Positions 61,562-64,000 of a stretch of DNA of 64,000 bases are shown piece after piece. Source of the stretch: Pedobacter chinensis. GTDB taxonomy: Bacteria; Bacteroidota; Bacteroidia; Sphingobacteriales; Sphingobacteriaceae. Below the pieces are notes generated by a model. The model searched no databases. It was given only the letters and a program-made list of their open reading frames with translations, and had not been told where the DNA came from. Position 1 is the stretch's first letter, and each line of letters begins with the position of its first letter. The stretch covers positions 558,001 to 622,000 of the forward strand of contig NZ_QPKV01000002.1 of the NCBI RefSeq assembly GCF_003339865.1. Direction: 5' to 3'. Position numbers and translations under genes: made by a program.

Positions 61562-62536
61562 ATGGATAAGATTAAATGGGGAATAATTGGTTGCGGCGAT
61601 GTAACCGAAGTAAAGAGCGGACCTGCCTTTAACAAGGTTCCGAATTCATCATTAGTAGCAGTAATGCGAAGAGATGCTATTAAAGCGGCAGATTATGCAA
61701 AAAGACACGGTGTTCCGAAATGGTACAACGATGCAGATGCATTAATTAATGATCCGGAAATAAATGCGATATACATTGCCACTCCGCCGCTGCAACATGA
61801 AGAATATACCATAAAAGCACTTGCAGCCGGAAAACCAGTTTATGTAGAAAAACCAATGGCTTTAAACAGCGCTGCTGCTAAGCGTATGGTGGCTGCAGCA
61901 AATAAGTACAACGTGAAATTAAGTGTAGCTCATTACCGGAGGGAGCAACCTTTATTTATAAAGATAAAAGATCTGTTAGAGAATAAAATTATTGGAGATA
62001 TTCGTTTTATCGATCTAAGAATGCTACAATCTGAAAAAACAGATCTTATTGCAAAATCTGACTACAATTGGAGATTGGATCCCGGAATTGCCGGAGGTGG
62101 TTTATTTCACGATCTGGCCCCGCATCAGCTCGATTTAATGCTATACTTCTTCGGAAAAGTAAAGAATTTTCACGGCGTATCATTAAGCCAGGCTACCGAT
62201 CGGGAAGTGGATGATTTAGTCACGGGGCATATCTTATTTGAAAAGGGCATTATTTTTAATGGCACTTGGTGCTTTACGGTGGCCGATGGCGAACAGCAGG
62301 ATGTTTGTAATATCTACGGATCAAAAGGAAAAATCAGTTTCCCAATGTTTGGTCATCAGATTAAACTTACTGTAAATACTATTGTAGAAACACTTGATTT
62401 TCTGCCTATAGAACATGTAGAACAACCCATGATTGAAAAGGTAGTGGCTTATTTTTTAAATCAGGCGGACAACCCCTGCAGTGGAGAAGAGGCTATAAAA
62501 ACGATGGAGTTATTAGATGGCTTTACGTACAAGTAA
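61562..62536 (+). CDS. Gfo/Idh/MocA-family oxidoreductase
   Basis: A 324-residue NAD(P)-dependent oxidoreductase. The Rossmann motif is GIIGCGDV (near residue 7), and the family signature EKPMALN (with the conserved K) appears near residue 95. A conserved HDLAPHQLDLMLYFFG segment (about 182-195) supplies the likely catalytic histidine. Members act on sugars or inositols, but the substrate is not deducible. It is the first chromosomal gene past the integrase, so its promoter may have been altered by the insertion. Confidence 0.92.
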   Translation: MDKIKWGIIGCGDVTEVKSGPAFNKVPNSSLVAVMRRDAIKAADYAKRHGVPKWYNDADALINDPEINAIYIATPPLQHEEYTIKALAAGKPVYVEKPMALNSAAAKRMVAAANKYNVKLSVAHYRREQPLFIKIKDLLENKIIGDIRFIDLRMLQSEKTDLIAKSDYNWRLDPGIAGGGLFHDLAPHQLDLMLYFFGKVKNFHGVSLSQATDREVDDLVTGHILFEKGIIFNGTWCFTVADGEQQDVCNIYGSKGKISFPMFGHQIKLTVNTIVETLDFLPIEHVEQPMIEKVVAYFLNQADNPCSGEEAIKTMELLDGFTYK

Positions 62537-62608
62537 AAATTATAAGCTAAGTAATTGTAAAATTACACTTCAATAACTAAACTATATTTCAGTATTTACA
62601 ATTATACA

Positions 62609-62639
62609 TTGTTTTCTATTAAATTCGTTTTTAACTTTG
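62609..62639 (+). promoter_or_regulatory. Bacteroidota promoter of the 62694 gene
   Basis: TTG at 62609-62611, 20 bp, then TAACTTTG at 62632-62639, matching the -33/-7 boxes (TTTG and TAnnTTTG). It is 54 bp before the ATG. Confidence 0.6.
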
Positions 62640-62693
62640 TTCTGCTAAACAAAAGCGTAAAAGTATTTTAGCCAAACAACTCATCCCATCAAT

Positions 62694-63044
62694 ATGAAAA
62701 AGTTCTCTCTCCTATTTTTGATCGTTCTGGCGGCTGGCGTTGCCAAAAGTCAAACATTAATATTGGCTAAAGATGCCGCTCAGTATATCGGGAAAACTGT
62801 AAGCGTATGTGATTCTGTGTATAGCTCAAAGTTGTTGGATAATTTAAGTTTAATTAATCTAGGTGGAGCTTATCCAAATGAGGTTTTAACAATCGTAATC
62901 AATAAAGAAGATCAGGCCAAATTTACCTCTGAGCCATCGGCAATGTTTATCGGAAACAATATTTGCGTAACTGGCGTGGTTTCTGAGTTCAAAGGAAAAC
63001 GCCAGATCGTGGTTACTGATCCAAAACAAATTGTAGTCAAATAA
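62694..63044 (+). CDS. Secreted OB-fold-like small protein
   Basis: A 116-residue protein with a signal peptide (MKKFSLLFLIVLAAGVAKSQ). The mature part alternates strands in a pattern like a nucleic-acid-binding OB fold (YIGKTVSVCDSVYSSKLLDN, VTGVVSEFKGKRQIVVTDP). Similar small secreted proteins are common in Sphingobacteriaceae. The function is not known. It has its own promoter upstream. Confidence 0.7.
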   Translation: MKKFSLLFLIVLAAGVAKSQTLILAKDAAQYIGKTVSVCDSVYSSKLLDNLSLINLGGAYPNEVLTIVINKEDQAKFTSEPSAMFIGNNICVTGVVSEFKGKRQIVVTDPKQIVVK

Positions 63045-63067
63045 TAAGTTTTAAAACGAACGGATAA

Positions 63068-63577
63068 TTAATCATCTAATGTTGGAAGTACTCCCATTTT
63101 GGCTGCTTCTATAAATAATGTTATTTGATTGACACATAATGCCAGTTTTTCCTTGATCTGGTGTTCCCAAAATCGCATTACAGTATAACCTTTGGCAATC
63201 AACAGTTCATTTATCTCCTGGTCTCTCTGCATATTTCTTTCAATTTTTGGAATCCAGAAGTCTACATTTTTTTTAAATGCTTGTTTTTTCTCTTCCCATT
63301 GGTAACCGTGCCAAAAATCGCCATCAACAAAAATTGCTAAACGATATTTATTGATAACCAAATCTGGCTTCCCCGGAAATCCTTTTGGATGAATTCGAAA
63401 GCGAATGCGTTTAGCCCATAACGCTTTACGTAGTTTTAATTCAGGACCACTATTTTTTCCCCTGTTCTTAGCCATCGTTTTGCTGTGCTGTGGAGTAGTG
63501 TAAAAACCAGCACTTTCTTCAAAGCGGGGAACTTTAATTTTGCTTTTGTTAGTATATGGCTTAGTGTCCATAAACAA
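63068..63577 (-). CDS. vsr: Very short patch repair endonuclease (Vsr)
   Basis: A 169-residue Vsr-type endonuclease. Typical parts are NSGPELKLRKALWAKRIRFR, the catalytic-region FPGKPDLVINKYRLAIFVDG followed by DFWHG, and the helix around RDQEINELLIAKGYTVMRFW. Vsr nicks T:G mismatches that arise from deaminated 5-methylcytosine, and is normally encoded beside a cytosine methyltransferase. No such partner is in the window. A stop-proximal start at 63571 is an alternative. Confidence 0.9.
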   Translation of the reverse strand: MFMDTKPYTNKSKIKVPRFEESAGFYTTPQHSKTMAKNRGKNSGPELKLRKALWAKRIRFRIHPKGFPGKPDLVINKYRLAIFVDGDFWHGYQWEEKKQAFKKNVDFWIPKIERNMQRDQEINELLIAKGYTVMRFWEHQIKEKLALCVNQITLFIEAAKMGVLPTLDD

Positions 63578-64000
63578 TAAACCATTAAAGTTTAGCTATT
63601 GTTTACTGAAGAAGTTAAAAAGAGGAAAATCGAATCAACCTGATTGCCTCCTTTTTTGAAGGAGGTCAATTTCGGTTGGAGCGTTAATTTTTGGGAATAT
63701 AACTTTAAGAATGATTTTTCTGTTGTTACTGATTTTGGCCTTTCAGCTGGCAGATCACTAAATCTGCCAACTATAAAAGCATAGATATCCTTACTATCTG
63801 ATGTGAAGATTGTAAATCAATTTTAAATCTCCTAACCGTTTATACATAAAAGCATTTTTCCTTGATAGATTGCATCATTTCCTTTATGGATTTAAAACCA
63901 GATGCTGGTGTTTAACTTAAATTTATTGCTGCAAACATTTCTTTTACCCTTCGTGTTATCAATACATCAGAAAAGGCTTGATCAAATGAAGAAACTAATT
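63578..64000. other. Right-end intergenic region
   Basis: 423 bp without a recognisable gene. Two hairpins are seen: CCTCC/GGAGG extended by TT/AA (63647-63665) and GGCAGAT/ATCTGCC (63749-63768). The rest is AT-rich; any gene it leads to lies beyond the window. Confidence 0.5.

Overview
The window looks like a chromosomal segment of a Bacteroidota bacterium, most likely family Sphingobacteriaceae or a close relative. The evidence is the gene content, the A-rich leaders in place of strong Shine-Dalgarno sites, and promoter boxes of the type TTTG-N19-TAnnTTTG. Most of it is one integrative and conjugative element (ICE) of the CTnDOT/Tra type. It carries a tyrosine integrase, relaxase and coupling protein, a full tra operon and a plasmid-like maintenance block. 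The right junction with the chromosome is probably near 61.48 kb, inside a promoter-like TTTTGC sequence. No left junction is visible, so the element probably runs past the left edge of the window.

Layout. 1-7.1 kb: a truncated DUF389 membrane protein, TrkH/TrkA potassium uptake, an arsenite/bile-acid-type transporter, an orphan sigma-54 response regulator and RteC. 7.3-21.4 kb: two helix-turn-helix proteins, a DUF3945 protein, topoisomerase III, an ORF6N protein, an inserted HEPN + DUF262/DUF1524 pair that looks like a defence cassette, a DUF1896 protein and a 1797-residue methylase/helicase. 21.5-25.3 kb: mobilisation genes (coupling protein, relaxase, MobA) next to a hairpin-rich region that is the best oriT candidate. 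26.1-28.6 kb: ParA (TraA), three DUF3408 paralogues and TraD. 28.7-35.8 kb: AT-rich cargo splitting the tra genes, namely an ATPase-TPR protein and then an operon of a metallo-beta-lactamase-fold protein, a fused E2-E1-JAB protein and a four-helix membrane protein. 36.0-46.0 kb: traE, F, G, I, J, K, L, M, N, O and Q, with extra small genes. 46.2-51.7 kb: two more helix-turn-helix proteins and a damage-tolerance cassette (DnaE-like polymerase, DinB-like polymerase, divergent LexA/S24-like regulator). 52-59.3 kb: a receiver-like protein, a PRTRC cluster (E1-, E2- and ubiquitin-like proteins), several small plasmid-type genes, a DUF932 protein and SSB. 60-61.2 kb: integrase. 61.5-64 kb: chromosome (oxidoreductase, small secreted protein, Vsr endonuclease).

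The most notable observations are these. (1) A recurring array of NGCC words spaced exactly 10 bp apart lies in front of seven separate ICE transcription units, always in the direction of the gene. It looks like the binding site of an element-wide regulator. (2) The metallo-beta-lactamase / E2-E1-JAB / 4TM operon is a ubiquitin-like conjugation system with no CD-NTase or ubiquitin-like partner in view. A second, unrelated E1/E2/Ubl set (PRTRC) lies 18 kb away. (3) Three intergenic regions fold into long nested structures and may be RNAs: 51.84-51.95, 52.51-52.73 and 59.47-59.66 kb. All assignments come from reading the sequence and from remembered family motifs. No database search was run.
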